Source: JAGLHV01 sp023132075 [NCBI: bacterium]
GTDB taxonomy: Bacteria > CBDUZB01 > JAGLHV01
DNA length: 17,912 nt
Reading direction: 5' to 3'
NCBI GenBank assembly: GCA_023132075.1
Contig: JAGLYT010000006.1
Span: forward strand, 1-17,912
Shown here: positions 1-7,383 of the stretch, piece by piece
Position numbering within the stretch: position 1 is the stretch's first letter
How the letters are laid out: every line of letters begins with the position of its first letter
The notes under the pieces: generated by a model
The model's database searches: none
Told to the model about the DNA's origin: nothing
The model's input: the letters and a program-made list of their open reading frames with translations, nothing else
Program-made: the position numbers and the translations under genes

Positions 1-24
1 CCGCTCAAAAGGTATGTGGGATAA

Positions 25-64
25 ATCTTCGATTCCCCGCAGCTTGCTGCGGGGTAGTTGATTT
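25..64. repeat. REP-like GC-rich hairpin, copy 1
   Basis: A perfect 9-bp stem (35-43 with 46-54) closed by TT reads CCCCGCAGCTTGCTGCGGGG. It stands out sharply in AT-rich DNA. A second, decayed copy lies at 448-482 in the same orientation and matches 17 of 20 core bases. The form is that of REP/BIME palindromes mobilised by RAYT (TnpA-REP) transposases, though no transposase is in the window. It lies just upstream of a tonB remnant and may mark an old insertion or deletion point. Confidence 0.7.
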
Positions 65-83
65 TAGTATTATTTTTCCATAA

Positions 84-197
84 ATCTCATTGAAAACAAT
101 AAAGTTAATAAAACAAGCAAAATTTGTACCCGCCCTAAAAGCCGGAAAGCCCGTACCCGTAAGAGTCCGGTTACCCATAAATTTTAAGTTGGAATGA
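84..197 (+). pseudogene. C-terminal remnant of a TonB-like energy transducer
   Basis: Frame 1 relative to position 123 reads KQAKFVPALKAGKPVPVRV and then RLPINFKLE, ending at a TGA (195-197). This is the C-terminal signature of TonB-family periplasmic domains: a K-x-x-K-F-x-P-A step, then GKPVPV, then a final (P/I)xxFKL strand. Upstream the frame is closed by a TAA at 81-83. The stretch 84-122 (about ISLKTIKLIKQ) looks shortened relative to the usual sequence, so the rest of the gene is deleted or interrupted. A GC-rich hairpin sits at 25-64. No start codon or ribosome site precedes it. I read it as a decayed gene end, not an expressed peptide. The alternative, a frameshifted gene continuing left of the window, cannot be excluded. 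Confidence 0.6.
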
Positions 198-262
198 ATA
201 ACTAACCCAAGAATTCTTTTATTTAGAAATCGGTTTTTTCTAATAAAGTGACCATAATTACA

Positions 263-291
263 TGGACAAATCAATAAAGTGGTGATATATT
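263..291 (+). promoter_or_regulatory. sigma70-type promoter driving the GEMM-like leader
   Basis: The -35 box is TGGACA (263-268), followed by a 17-nt spacer and a -10 box TATATT (286-291). A TG at 283-284 forms an extended -10. Both hexamers match the consensus at 5 of 6 positions. Transcription would start near 298, just before the riboswitch-like element at 301-399 and about 220 nt before the pilin-like gene. Confidence 0.6.
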
Positions 292-300
292 TAAAACGAG

Positions 301-399
301 AGCAAAAGATATATATAAATAAAGGTAAACCATCTGCAAGGGTGGAACACAAAGCCACGGTTCTGTCGTTAAGTAATGAGATAGACAGTTGAATATAGG
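301..399 (+). promoter_or_regulatory. c-di-GMP-I (GEMM)-like riboswitch, divergent 3' half
   Basis: The 5' half is a close match to the GEMM-I aptamer. GGTAAACC (324-331) leads into a P2 stem (330-335 with 340-345) capped by a GCAA tetraloop. This is followed by ACACAAAGCCACGG (347-360), the equivalent of the consensus GACGCAAAGCCACGG. P3 can form from CTGTC (363-367) with GACAG (384-388), extended by CGG (358-360) pairing with TTG (389-391) through wobbles. The conserved end GGGTTGCC, which normally pairs with GGCAA and supplies the cytosine that reads one guanine of the ligand, is replaced by AATATAGG. A T9 tract follows at about 406-414, but no clear terminator stem directly abuts it. It lies between a good promoter and a pilin-like gene, a classic c-di-GMP target. 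It could be a decayed or an altered-specificity element. Confidence 0.6.
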
Positions 400-447
400 A
401 AATAATTTTTTTTTAGTCGGATAATCCGTAGTAAAATGGGTTAATTC

Positions 448-482
448 GGGTTTAATCCTCCGTAGCTTGCTGAGGGGTAATC
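448..482. repeat. REP-like hairpin, decayed copy 2
   Basis: CTCCGTAGCTTGCTGAGGGG (458-477) repeats the core of the hairpin at 35-54 with three substitutions. Two of these turn C-G pairs into wobbles and one breaks a pair. The copy ends about ten bases before an ATG at 487. It would bury any ribosome site for that codon, which supports translation from the later ATG at 520. Confidence 0.55.
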
Positions 483-519
483 TATAATGAGTAAAGGAGA
501 AATAAAAGGGGGAAGGAAA

Positions 520-1593
520 ATGGATAAAAAAAAGATGTTTCCAATGTCGGAAAAAGGAATTGCTTTGCCATTGGTTATTTTAATGGCATTAGTTTTAATT
601 CCTGCAGGAGTAGCTTTATCTTCTTTAGCTAAAAGAGAGACAAAATCAACAGTAAAAGCGAAAGGATCGACGCAGGCAATTCAACTAGCTGATGCAGGAA
701 TAAAACGAGCAATGACTGAGATAGTTAATAATGAAAATTACACCGGTCCCGGAGCAGTACAAAGTTTATCGGCGGGGCAATATACAGTTGATGTTTTTAT
801 CCCGGGCTCTGTTTTTGAGGGTAATATTTTGCCGGTTAATCGTTATGGCATAGAAGGCGTTGGTTATGTGCCGAGTGAGGCTAAATCAAGGGAAGCAAGA
901 AAAATCGTAGCTTTAGTTAAAAGGCTGCCCTTTCCTCTTTATGATCCATTTGATAATGCTGTTACAGCAGGAGATGGAGGAATTGACGTTAGAGGAGCTG
1001 CCTTAGTAAACGGGAATATGATTACCAGTGGTACTGCGAATGTTCAGGGCAGTGTAACAACTACAGGAACAATTACAGCAGGAGATCCTGCAACAGCTAA
1101 TTTTCCCATACCGGTTGTTCCGGTAGCAGCCGTAGATTTAGGGGTCATTGATTTGACTGGAAACACTAATTTTGTAATAAATCCGGGAACCTACACTTGT
1201 TCTTCGATAGATATTGCGGGAACTGCCAGCATAACATTAAATACAGTGGCAGGGGGGCCGGGAGTGCATTTATATTGTTCCGGTGATATTGATGCTGCGG
1301 GGGTTGGTTTAGTGAATGCAGGAGCAGATGCTACTACATTTTTTCTTTATTGCACAGGAGAAAGCGGTACTATAGATCTGCATGGCACTGCTGATATTTT
1401 TGCGGCTATTTATGCTCCTAGTTATGACTGTTTCACAAGAGGAACTAATATAGTTACGGGGGCTATGAACGTTTACAGTTATGATAATAATGGAAACCCG
1501 AATATGATATATGATCCAAACTTAAATGGCATAGGAGGGCCTGCTGGGACTGATAGCGTGAAAATGCTTTCATGGAGGGAAGAAAAGATTTAG
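520..1593 (+). CDS. PilX-like type IV pseudopilin / DUF7305-like surface protein
   Basis: Residues 9-35 form a class III prepilin-type signal. A short basic leader with EKG is cleaved before IALPLVILMALVL, and the hydrophobic helix continues to about residue 35. The usual Glu at +5 is absent, as in PilX/minor-pilin relatives. A helical stretch with QAIQLADAGIKRAM follows, matching the AAEAG(L/I) region of PilX N-domains. The C-terminal half (about 145-355) is rich in Gly, Thr and Ala and reads like beta-helical rungs; with its GTADIFAAIYAP segment it resembles DUF7305-type polymer-forming domains. The product probably joins a type IV pilus or type II secretion pseudopilus. The start at 520 has GGGGGAAGG just upstream. 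An in-frame ATG at 487 is possible but poorly served. The gene is visibly richer in GC than its neighbours and holds five of about nine GATC sites in the window, which hints at a different origin. A GEMM-like leader precedes it. Confidence 0.75.
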   Translation: MDKKKMFPMSEKGIALPLVILMALVLIPAGVALSSLAKRETKSTVKAKGSTQAIQLADAGIKRAMTEIVNNENYTGPGAVQSLSAGQYTVDVFIPGSVFEGNILPVNRYGIEGVGYVPSEAKSREARKIVALVKRLPFPLYDPFDNAVTAGDGGIDVRGAALVNGNMITSGTANVQGSVTTTGTITAGDPATANFPIPVVPVAAVDLGVIDLTGNTNFVINPGTYTCSSIDIAGTASITLNTVAGGPGVHLYCSGDIDAAGVGLVNAGADATTFFLYCTGESGTIDLHGTADIFAAIYAPSYDCFTRGTNIVTGAMNVYSYDNNGNPNMIYDPNLNGIGGPAGTDSVKMLSWREEKI

Positions 1594-1614
1594 TATATAG
1601 CATATTTGTTATAT

Positions 1615-1680
1615 GTTTACCGAATTTAACAACTTTTTTGTTGTAAGATTAATATTCTGATATTGATATTAAAAGTAAAC
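1615..1680. terminator. nested inverted repeats between convergent genes
   Basis: The two flanking genes converge here. ACAAC (1629-1633) and GTTGT (1640-1644) flank six T's. An outer GTTTAC (1615-1620) is matched by GTAAAC (1675-1680). The stems are short and AT-rich, so a bidirectional terminator is only a weak proposal. Confidence 0.25.
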
Positions 1681-1696
1681 TTATGTTAGGAATGGA

Positions 1697-3565
1697 TTAT
1701 TTATTACGGTGTCTTTTTGCCAGCAGGAGAATATCACGCAACTCTTCAATGTTTTTAGCGCGTAACCAGTTTTTGTCAAAGTCCGCATCCTGGGTAATTT
1801 GGGCGATGGCAGATAATGCCCGTAAATGGAAGTTTCTTTCATCCGGTGAGCCGATTAAAATAAAAGCAACGTAAACAGGGGGTAAGTCATTGGAAAAATT
1901 AATACCGGCTTCGCATCGGGCTATAAGTAATTTAAATTTATGAGTACCATCGATACTAATATGGGGAATGGCTAATCCCGGCCTCACTTCGGTAGTAGAC
2001 TCTTCTTCCCTGATAATAAGGGAATCAAGTAATTGTTTGGTATTAATATTTAATTGTTTAGCCAATTTATTAGACACCAGAGTAAAAAATTCTATAAGGG
2101 TAATTTGTTTGCCGATATCAATTATTTCACACTTTTTTACCAGTTCGTCAAATCTGTCTTCAACTATTTCATCCCGCTCTTTTAATATTTCACGCAACTC
2201 ATTTGCTAATGAATTTCCGGCTATTTCCTTAGCAGTAACCCGCTCGACAATGTGTACCAAGGCAGATTTTCGCATAGCCGTTCCTTTAAGATAAATTTTA
2301 TACCAGAGCATACTGAATAGAATGAATATACTTGTCGATAAAAGGGCAATACTACCCATTTCATATAAGAAAAAACCGTAAGAGATAATACCCGCTATTG
2401 GCAACCATGGGTAAAGTGGGGCGGAAAAAGTCGGTTTATAATTTAATATCTTACTTTCCTGCATAATAATGGAAGCCAGAATGACAAACATAAACAAAAT
2501 AATTTTTAAAGTAGAAGCTACTTTTACCAAATTTTCCAGATTTAAAAAAAGGATAAAAGCCATCATAAAAATCCCGGTGAATATAATAGAAAAATGAGGG
2601 GTATTAAAGCGTTTATTTATTTTAGCAAAAAAATCCGGTAAAAGATGGTCCCTGCTCATTGCCAGAGGAAAGCGAGAAGCGGATAATATCCCGGCATTGG
2701 CCGTAGAGACGAAAGCCAGTATTCCGGCAAAAGCCATAATTATACTGCCCAAAGTACCGAATATTTTGTAACCGCCGGTAGAAATAGGAGTAAGGGAATG
2801 AGCTAATTCATCCTGTTTAAGTAACCCTACTGTCACAAAAATAGTTAATACATAAAGAAGCAATACTACTAAAAAAGACAAAATCATTCCGTAAGGGATG
2901 TTTTTAGAGGGGTTTTTAATCTCTTCGGCGATACTGGCTGCCTTAGTTATTCCACCAAAGGAGATAAAAACCATACCGATTGCCAGAAACAATGAACGTT
3001 TACCAAAAGGCATAAATGGAGTATAACTGTGAACATTAATTAACATTACACCCCGAAGAATGTAGAGAGATAGGGTGCCGATAAGCAGGAAAACAAGGAA
3101 AATTTGAATTCTACCGGTAAGTTTAACACTGGTTAAATTAAAAATCATAAAAAGCAAGCAAAAAAATATAGCAATAAATTTAATATGCCCTTCAGTAATT
3201 CCGGGATTAATCAGGGTCATGAACACGCCTACACCTACTAAAGAAAAAGCGCTTTTAAGGGTAAGCGAAAACCAACTGGCAAATCCACCGATTGTCCCGG
3301 CTGCTGAGCCCATACTGCGTTCAATAAAAAAGTAACTACCCCCGGCTTTAGGCATTGCCGTAGCTAATTCTACTTTGGCAAACAATGCCGGGAGAATAAA
3401 CAGCCCGGCGAAAATATAAGCTAAAATTACTGCCGGACCGACTTTAGCATAAATTATTCCGGGAAGTATAAATAAACCGGAACTAATCATTGCCCCCGTA
3501 GAGATACAAAATACATCTAAAGCGCTAAGTTGACGAAGTAATTTTTTATTTTTAAAATTAGCCAT
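1697..3565 (-). CDS. APC-superfamily amino-acid permease fused to a PTS EIIA (fructose/nitrogen type) domain
   Basis: Residues 1 to about 435 form a 12-helix APC transporter. The first helix carries the glycine-rich GAMISSGLFILPG substrate motif. A hydrophilic linker (about 440-487) follows, then a C-terminal EIIA type-2 domain (about 488-622). The phospho-acceptor histidine is intact: His535 lies in RPGLAIPH, and the downstream HLRALSAIAQ helix is also typical. EIIA domains of this class accept phosphate from HPr or NPr. The permease may therefore be gated by phosphorylation, or the domain may act as a sensor. The substrate is not predictable; amino acids or polyamines are possible. GGAAGG precedes the ATG at a good distance. 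It is the only - strand gene here, so it is a separate transcription unit. No EI, HPr or other PTS gene is visible nearby. Transporter identity is certain; the regulatory role of the EIIA domain is inferred. Confidence 0.9.
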   Translation of the reverse strand: MANFKNKKLLRQLSALDVFCISTGAMISSGLFILPGIIYAKVGPAVILAYIFAGLFILPALFAKVELATAMPKAGGSYFFIERSMGSAAGTIGGFASWFSLTLKSAFSLVGVGVFMTLINPGITEGHIKFIAIFFCLLFMIFNLTSVKLTGRIQIFLVFLLIGTLSLYILRGVMLINVHSYTPFMPFGKRSLFLAIGMVFISFGGITKAASIAEEIKNPSKNIPYGMILSFLVVLLLYVLTIFVTVGLLKQDELAHSLTPISTGGYKIFGTLGSIIMAFAGILAFVSTANAGILSASRFPLAMSRDHLLPDFFAKINKRFNTPHFSIIFTGIFMMAFILFLNLENLVKVASTLKIILFMFVILASIIMQESKILNYKPTFSAPLYPWLPIAGIISYGFFLYEMGSIALLSTSIFILFSMLWYKIYLKGTAMRKSALVHIVERVTAKEIAGNSLANELREILKERDEIVEDRFDELVKKCEIIDIGKQITLIEFFTLVSNKLAKQLNINTKQLLDSLIIREEESTTEVRPGLAIPHISIDGTHKFKLLIARCEAGINFSNDLPPVYVAFILIGSPDERNFHLRALSAIAQITQDADFDKNWLRAKNIEELRDILLLAKRHRNK

Positions 3566-3771
3566 AATTTTCCTTCCGGATTAAATTTTTAAAAACAAAA
3601 AGACCTTGTTTTACTTGAATTGCTTATACGTGTTGTTCCATAAAGGGTACATTCTTTTTTAATACAAAGATATATTTGAAAAGTTATTAATTCAATTAAC
3701 ACTTAATTATATTAAAAGTTTCCGTAGAAAACAAGGATAAAAAAACAATAGGAGATAAGATAAAGTTAGGC

Positions 3772-3800
3772 TTGAAAATTTAAGTAAAGTTTGATAATAT
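3772..3800 (+). promoter_or_regulatory. possible promoter of the MNT-domain gene
   Basis: TTGAAA (3772-3777) is followed after 17 nt by TAATAT (3795-3800). An overlapping GATAAT lies at 15 nt. It sits about 37 bases upstream of the ATG at 3837. The region is AT-rich, so chance matches are easy. Confidence 0.35.
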
Positions 3801-3836
3801 AAATTAGATAATAAACTTTAACCCGGGGGGAAAATT

Positions 3837-4130
3837 ATGAAAACAATAAAGGAGATAAAAAATGTTTTATCTAAGCATAAGGGAGAATTAGAACAAAAAT
3901 ATAAAATAAGAAAAATAGGTATTTTTGGCGACTATGTTAAAGGTAGACCGGTAAGAAAAACTACTATAGATATTTTAGTTGATTTTGAAGAACCTATCGG
4001 TATTTTTGAATTTATGGATTTAGAAAAGTATTTTGAAGATTTGTTGAAAACAGAAATTGATTTAGTTTCTAAAGACGTATTAAAAACACAAATTGGAAAG
4101 TATATTCTTGATAAAATTGTTTATATATAA
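3837..4130 (+). CDS. MNT-type nucleotidyltransferase domain protein, catalytic motif altered
   Basis: This 97-residue protein has the minimal nucleotidyltransferase (MNT/MntA) fold layout. After an N-terminal helix comes KIGIFGDYVKGRPVRKTTIDILVDF. The family motif is GSxxRGxxxxxSDxDxxV. Here the Ser after Gly31 is Asp32, and the first metal-binding Asp is Thr43. Asp45 and the later Asp75 (EIDLV) remain. The typical downstream segment, IGxFxFxxLExxxExLL followed by a DLV strand, is well kept. MntA proteins usually pair with HepT toxins and neutralise them by AMPylation. No HepT-like gene flanks this one, and the changed active site argues against AMPylation. It may be an orphan antitoxin remnant or a binding-only regulator. 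A GGGGGG ribosome site lies just upstream. Base composition matches the surroundings. Confidence 0.75.
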   Translation: MKTIKEIKNVLSKHKGELEQKYKIRKIGIFGDYVKGRPVRKTTIDILVDFEEPIGIFEFMDLEKYFEDLLKTEIDLVSKDVLKTQIGKYILDKIVYI

Positions 4131-4164
4131 AAAAATTAGGCAGGGAATAATTAATTATGTTAAT

Positions 4165-4197
4165 ACCGCAGGATTTCTGTTCCTGTTTATCCCCGGT
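4165..4197. repeat. nested inverted repeat downstream of the MNT gene
   Basis: ACCG (4165-4168) pairs with CGGT (4194-4197) around an inner CAGGA (4169-4173) / TCCTG (4181-4185). No long T tract follows immediately. It may be a weak terminator or simply a structured spacer in the 206-base gap before the next operon. Confidence 0.25.
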
Positions 4198-4336
4198 AAA
4201 GTCAAAAAAATTATATTTTCCAAATTAAATTAAGAATTTAAAAAAAGGAAGAAAATGAAAAGGAAAAGATATTGAGCTTGGTTTGTTGTGAGTTAAAGCT
4301 AAGCATATTTTTAAGGAAGTTTAAGGAGTTAGAGGA

Positions 4337-5107
4337 ATGAAGCGTTATTTATTGTGTATGTTAAGTTTGGTTTTTATTTTGGCTGATATAAAAGGGGTTT
4401 TTCCCCAGCCGACAGGATTGTGGGTTGCCGGGAAGATCGATAAAAGAGAAACGGGTAAAGATTCAGATTTAAAAATGAAAATGATTTTAACCGATAAGAA
4501 AGGCAGGGAAAGAAAAAGAACTCTTTTTGTTATCCGTAAGGATTTTAACGGGGAGGATAAGTTATTGCTGAAATTTGCTTATCCTAACGATATAAGCGGA
4601 ACTGCCTTTTTGGTTTGGGAGCATAAGGGAGAAGATAACGAAAGATTTCTTTATTTACCTGCCTTAGGCAGAATAAGAAGAATCGCAACTAATCAAAAAG
4701 ATGAAAATTTTGCCGGGACTGATTTTTCCTATGAAGATATTTCCGGCAGGAAATTGGAAGATTACACTTACCATTTAGAGAAAGAGTTGGCAGTTTATGA
4801 AGATAATGAGTGTTATCTTTTGATTTCCTATCCTAAAGATAGCGATTCTAAATATCCGAAAATACTTTCATGGGTCAGGAAAGATAATTTTATTACCCTA
4901 AAGGCAGACTATTATAATAATACCGGAGAGATAGAAAAGACTTATAAATGCTTAGAATTAAAACAGATTGATAAAATCTGGACAGTATTGGAACTTTTAA
5001 TGGAGAATCATAAAATCAGACATAAGACATTAATAAGAGTAGAAAAAATAAAATATAATCAAGGCCTTTCTTCAAAGCGTTTTGAAAGAAAAGAATTAAA
5101 AAGGTAA
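4337..5107 (+). CDS. LolA-like outer-membrane lipoprotein-sorting protein (MMPL partner)
   Basis: The 256-residue protein starts with a signal peptide: the Lys-Arg charge, then a hydrophobic run to about residue 20. The mature part matches the LolA-like 'outer membrane lipoprotein-sorting protein' family (PF17131 type). Its hallmarks are visible: a strand with LKMKMILTDKKGRER, LLKFAYPNDISGTAFLVW, FLYLPALGRIRRI, then GTDFSYEDI. Such proteins have a half-barrel that holds acyl chains in the periplasm. The gene is followed at once by an MMPL/RND pump (TAATG, one-base overlap) and then an outer-membrane barrel. A role as periplasmic carrier for what the pump delivers is therefore likely. AAGGAG lies about 8 bases before the ATG. 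The transported lipid or lipoprotein is unknown. Confidence 0.85.
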   Translation: MKRYLLCMLSLVFILADIKGVFPQPTGLWVAGKIDKRETGKDSDLKMKMILTDKKGRERKRTLFVIRKDFNGEDKLLLKFAYPNDISGTAFLVWEHKGEDNERFLYLPALGRIRRIATNQKDENFAGTDFSYEDISGRKLEDYTYHLEKELAVYEDNECYLLISYPKDSDSKYPKILSWVRKDNFITLKADYYNNTGEIEKTYKCLELKQIDKIWTVLELLMENHKIRHKTLIRVEKIKYNQGLSSKRFERKELKR

Positions 5108-7383
5108 TGAAAAAATTAGCCGAGCTTTTATATAAATTTAGATTTTGGTGTCTGGCTATTGTTATTATTGTTACAGTAGTTTTTGGTTTTTTAATTAATA
5201 TCCAAACGGATAATTCTCTTAAGGTGTGGTTTTCGAGCGATAATCCGGATTACCTTATGTATGAAAATTATCGTGAGGTATTTGAAGGCGGAAGATATTT
5301 TATTGTTGCTTTACGCTCTGATAATATATTTTCCCTGGATATTTTAAGCTATATCAAAGAAAAAACAGCCTGTCTTAAAAATTTACCTCAGGCAAAGTCG
5401 GTACATAGTCTGGCTAATGCCAACAGAATAATCGGTACTTCGGAGGGGATAGAGATTAATCCTCTTCTTTCCCGCTTGGAAAAAAAGAATTTAGTAAAAA
5501 TAAAAAAAAATGCGTTAGAAGATGAATTATTTAAAAATTACCTGATTTCATCCGATGGTAAATTTACTGCAATTGTCATTGCTTTTGAGGAAATGTCTTC
5601 GGAAAAAGCAGATAAAGCAGTGTCTTTGGTGGAAGAGATTGTTGAGCAGGGAAAGCCGGAAAATCTGGAAATATTTTTTTCCGGTGATATGAAGATGTTG
5701 ACTGAATTTAATCGCTTTACCGGAGAAAATCAAAGAATATTGCCGATGCTGGTTCTTCCTGTAATTTGCTTATTTATTTTTATTTTATTTCGTTCCTGGT
5801 ATAAAAATTTTGTTCTCTTTTTGGTAATAGGGATGAGTTTATTCTGTACTCTGGGATTTTATTCCTTTTTGGGATATCCTTTCAATGTCATAACCGGGAT
5901 GCTTATTCCGCTGATTGTAATTTTATCCATAGCTGACGGGGTGCATATAATAAAGTATTTCGACGAAATAAAAGAAAAAGGCAGCAAAAAAGAAACTTTT
6001 ATAAATACTTTAGAGCACATTACTCTTCCTTGCTTTATTACCAGTATAACTACTGCTTGTGGATTATTATCCTTAGTCATTAGTCCTATTGATGCGGTGA
6101 AGCATTTTGGTATAGGGGCTGCTGTTGGGATTATGTTTGCCTTTTTTATTTCTATTATCATTGTTCCTTACTGTTTGATTTTATTACCGGTTAATCAAAG
6201 GGGGAAAGAGAATAAATATTGGCAATCGTGCTTAAAGGGAATTGCTGAATTTAATGAGAAGAGATTTAAATATATTTTAGTAACGGCAATGCTGGTTTTT
6301 GTTTTTTTTGCCTGGGGTATTACTAAAATAACGATAGAAACAAATCAAATTGAATGGTTTCCCCATGAAGATGATTTTTATAAATCTACGATGCTGGTGA
6401 ATCAAAATCTTTCCGGAATAGGGGATATGGCTTTAGTTATTGAAGGAGAAGAAGATATATTAAAGGAACCGGAAATTTTGAGAAAAATGGATAAATTATC
6501 CGGTGCTATTGGACAGCTTCCCGGGGTTAAAAAAGTAATTTCGCTGGCAGATTATATCAAGACAATAAATAAGGCGTTAAAAGAGGATAATCCCCAATAT
6601 TATAAAATACCCGATTCTAAATCTTTAATAGCACAGGAATTATTTTTATTTACCTTTTCTGATGAAGGTAGAGAAGAGTTGAAAAATATAGTTACCCCTG
6701 ATTATAAGCAGGGGAAAATATCAATAAAGATTGAGTCTATCTCTTCCCGGGAAAGTATACTTTTAGCTGATTTAATACAAAAAATGGCAGGGGATACTTT
6801 TTCTACAACAAAAGTAAATGTTTTTTTCTCCGGGACGCTCTATCTATATAATCTCATGAATGAATATCTCCTAAAAAGCCAGATAAAAGGTTTTTCCTTG
6901 GCTTTTTTGTTGGTTTGTTCAATTTTATTTATTGCTTTCCGGTCAATAAAATACGGTTGCTTAAGTATTATTGCTAATTTGTTTCCCATAGTTTCTATTA
7001 TCGGGATTATGGGATGGTTTGGAATTACCCTGAATACCGGAACAGTAATGGTAGCTTCGGTTGCTCTGGGTATTGCCGTGGATGATACTATTCACTTTAT
7101 TTTCCGTTTTAGAAGGGAACTTAAAAATAACAAAATTTCAGTTCCGGATACTTTAAGAAAAACGACTGTTTCAGTGGGAAGTGCGGTTACCTCTACTTCA
7201 ATAATAAATATAGCCGGGTTTTTAATTCTTTTAATATCCGGTTTTCAGCCAACTCGGGAATTTGGATTATTAATTGCTTTGACTTTATTTTTTGCTCTTA
7301 TTGGGGATATGTTAATTCTTCCGGCCAGCATAATGGCAATGAGAAGATTATTAATCCCTGATTCGAACGAAAGGATTAAATAA
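5107..7383 (+). CDS. MMPL/HAE3-type RND transporter
   Basis: The 758-residue protein has the RND duplicated plan. TM1 (about 14-31) is followed by a periplasmic domain (about 32-205) and five or six helices (about 210-365). TM7 (about 388-408) precedes a second periplasmic domain to about 590, and the last helical block runs to about 745. The proton-relay positions differ between halves: the first has a single Asp277 in LSIADGVH, the second an Asp659-Asp660 pair in GIAVDDTIHF. The length and single-chain two-domain form fit the MMPL/HAE3 group, which moves lipids, hopanoids and other hydrophobic molecules. The start codon shares one base with the upstream stop (TAATG), and the next gene is joined the same way. 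This implies translational coupling of all three products. The substrate cannot be read from sequence. Confidence 0.92.
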   Translation: MKKLAELLYKFRFWCLAIVIIVTVVFGFLINIQTDNSLKVWFSSDNPDYLMYENYREVFEGGRYFIVALRSDNIFSLDILSYIKEKTACLKNLPQAKSVHSLANANRIIGTSEGIEINPLLSRLEKKNLVKIKKNALEDELFKNYLISSDGKFTAIVIAFEEMSSEKADKAVSLVEEIVEQGKPENLEIFFSGDMKMLTEFNRFTGENQRILPMLVLPVICLFIFILFRSWYKNFVLFLVIGMSLFCTLGFYSFLGYPFNVITGMLIPLIVILSIADGVHIIKYFDEIKEKGSKKETFINTLEHITLPCFITSITTACGLLSLVISPIDAVKHFGIGAAVGIMFAFFISIIIVPYCLILLPVNQRGKENKYWQSCLKGIAEFNEKRFKYILVTAMLVFVFFAWGITKITIETNQIEWFPHEDDFYKSTMLVNQNLSGIGDMALVIEGEEDILKEPEILRKMDKLSGAIGQLPGVKKVISLADYIKTINKALKEDNPQYYKIPDSKSLIAQELFLFTFSDEGREELKNIVTPDYKQGKISIKIESISSRESILLADLIQKMAGDTFSTTKVNVFFSGTLYLYNLMNEYLLKSQIKGFSLAFLLVCSILFIAFRSIKYGCLSIIANLFPIVSIIGIMGWFGITLNTGTVMVASVALGIAVDDTIHFIFRFRRELKNNKISVPDTLRKTTVSVGSAVTSTSIINIAGFLILLISGFQPTREFGLLIALTLFFALIGDMLILPASIMAMRRLLIPDSNERIK

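Noticed and set aside
5-358. 117-residue open frame on the - strand
   Set aside because: It runs through the REP hairpin, antisense to the tonB remnant and across the riboswitch. It has no ribosome site and no protein-like composition, so it is a shadow.
1968-2294. + strand open frame inside the EIIA/linker part of the permease gene
   Set aside because: It lies fully antisense to well-conserved codons including the phosphohistidine region, and its Ser-rich translation is typical of a reverse-frame shadow.
4157-4228. 23-codon frame between the MNT and LolA-like genes
   Set aside because: There is no adequate ribosome site or recognisable similarity, and an inverted repeat explains part of the sequence better.
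4256-4276. Six-codon frame MKRKRY with AAGGAAG upstream, before the LolA-like gene
   Set aside because: It could be a leader peptide, but it is too short and AT/AG-biased to separate from chance, and no attenuator hairpin follows it.
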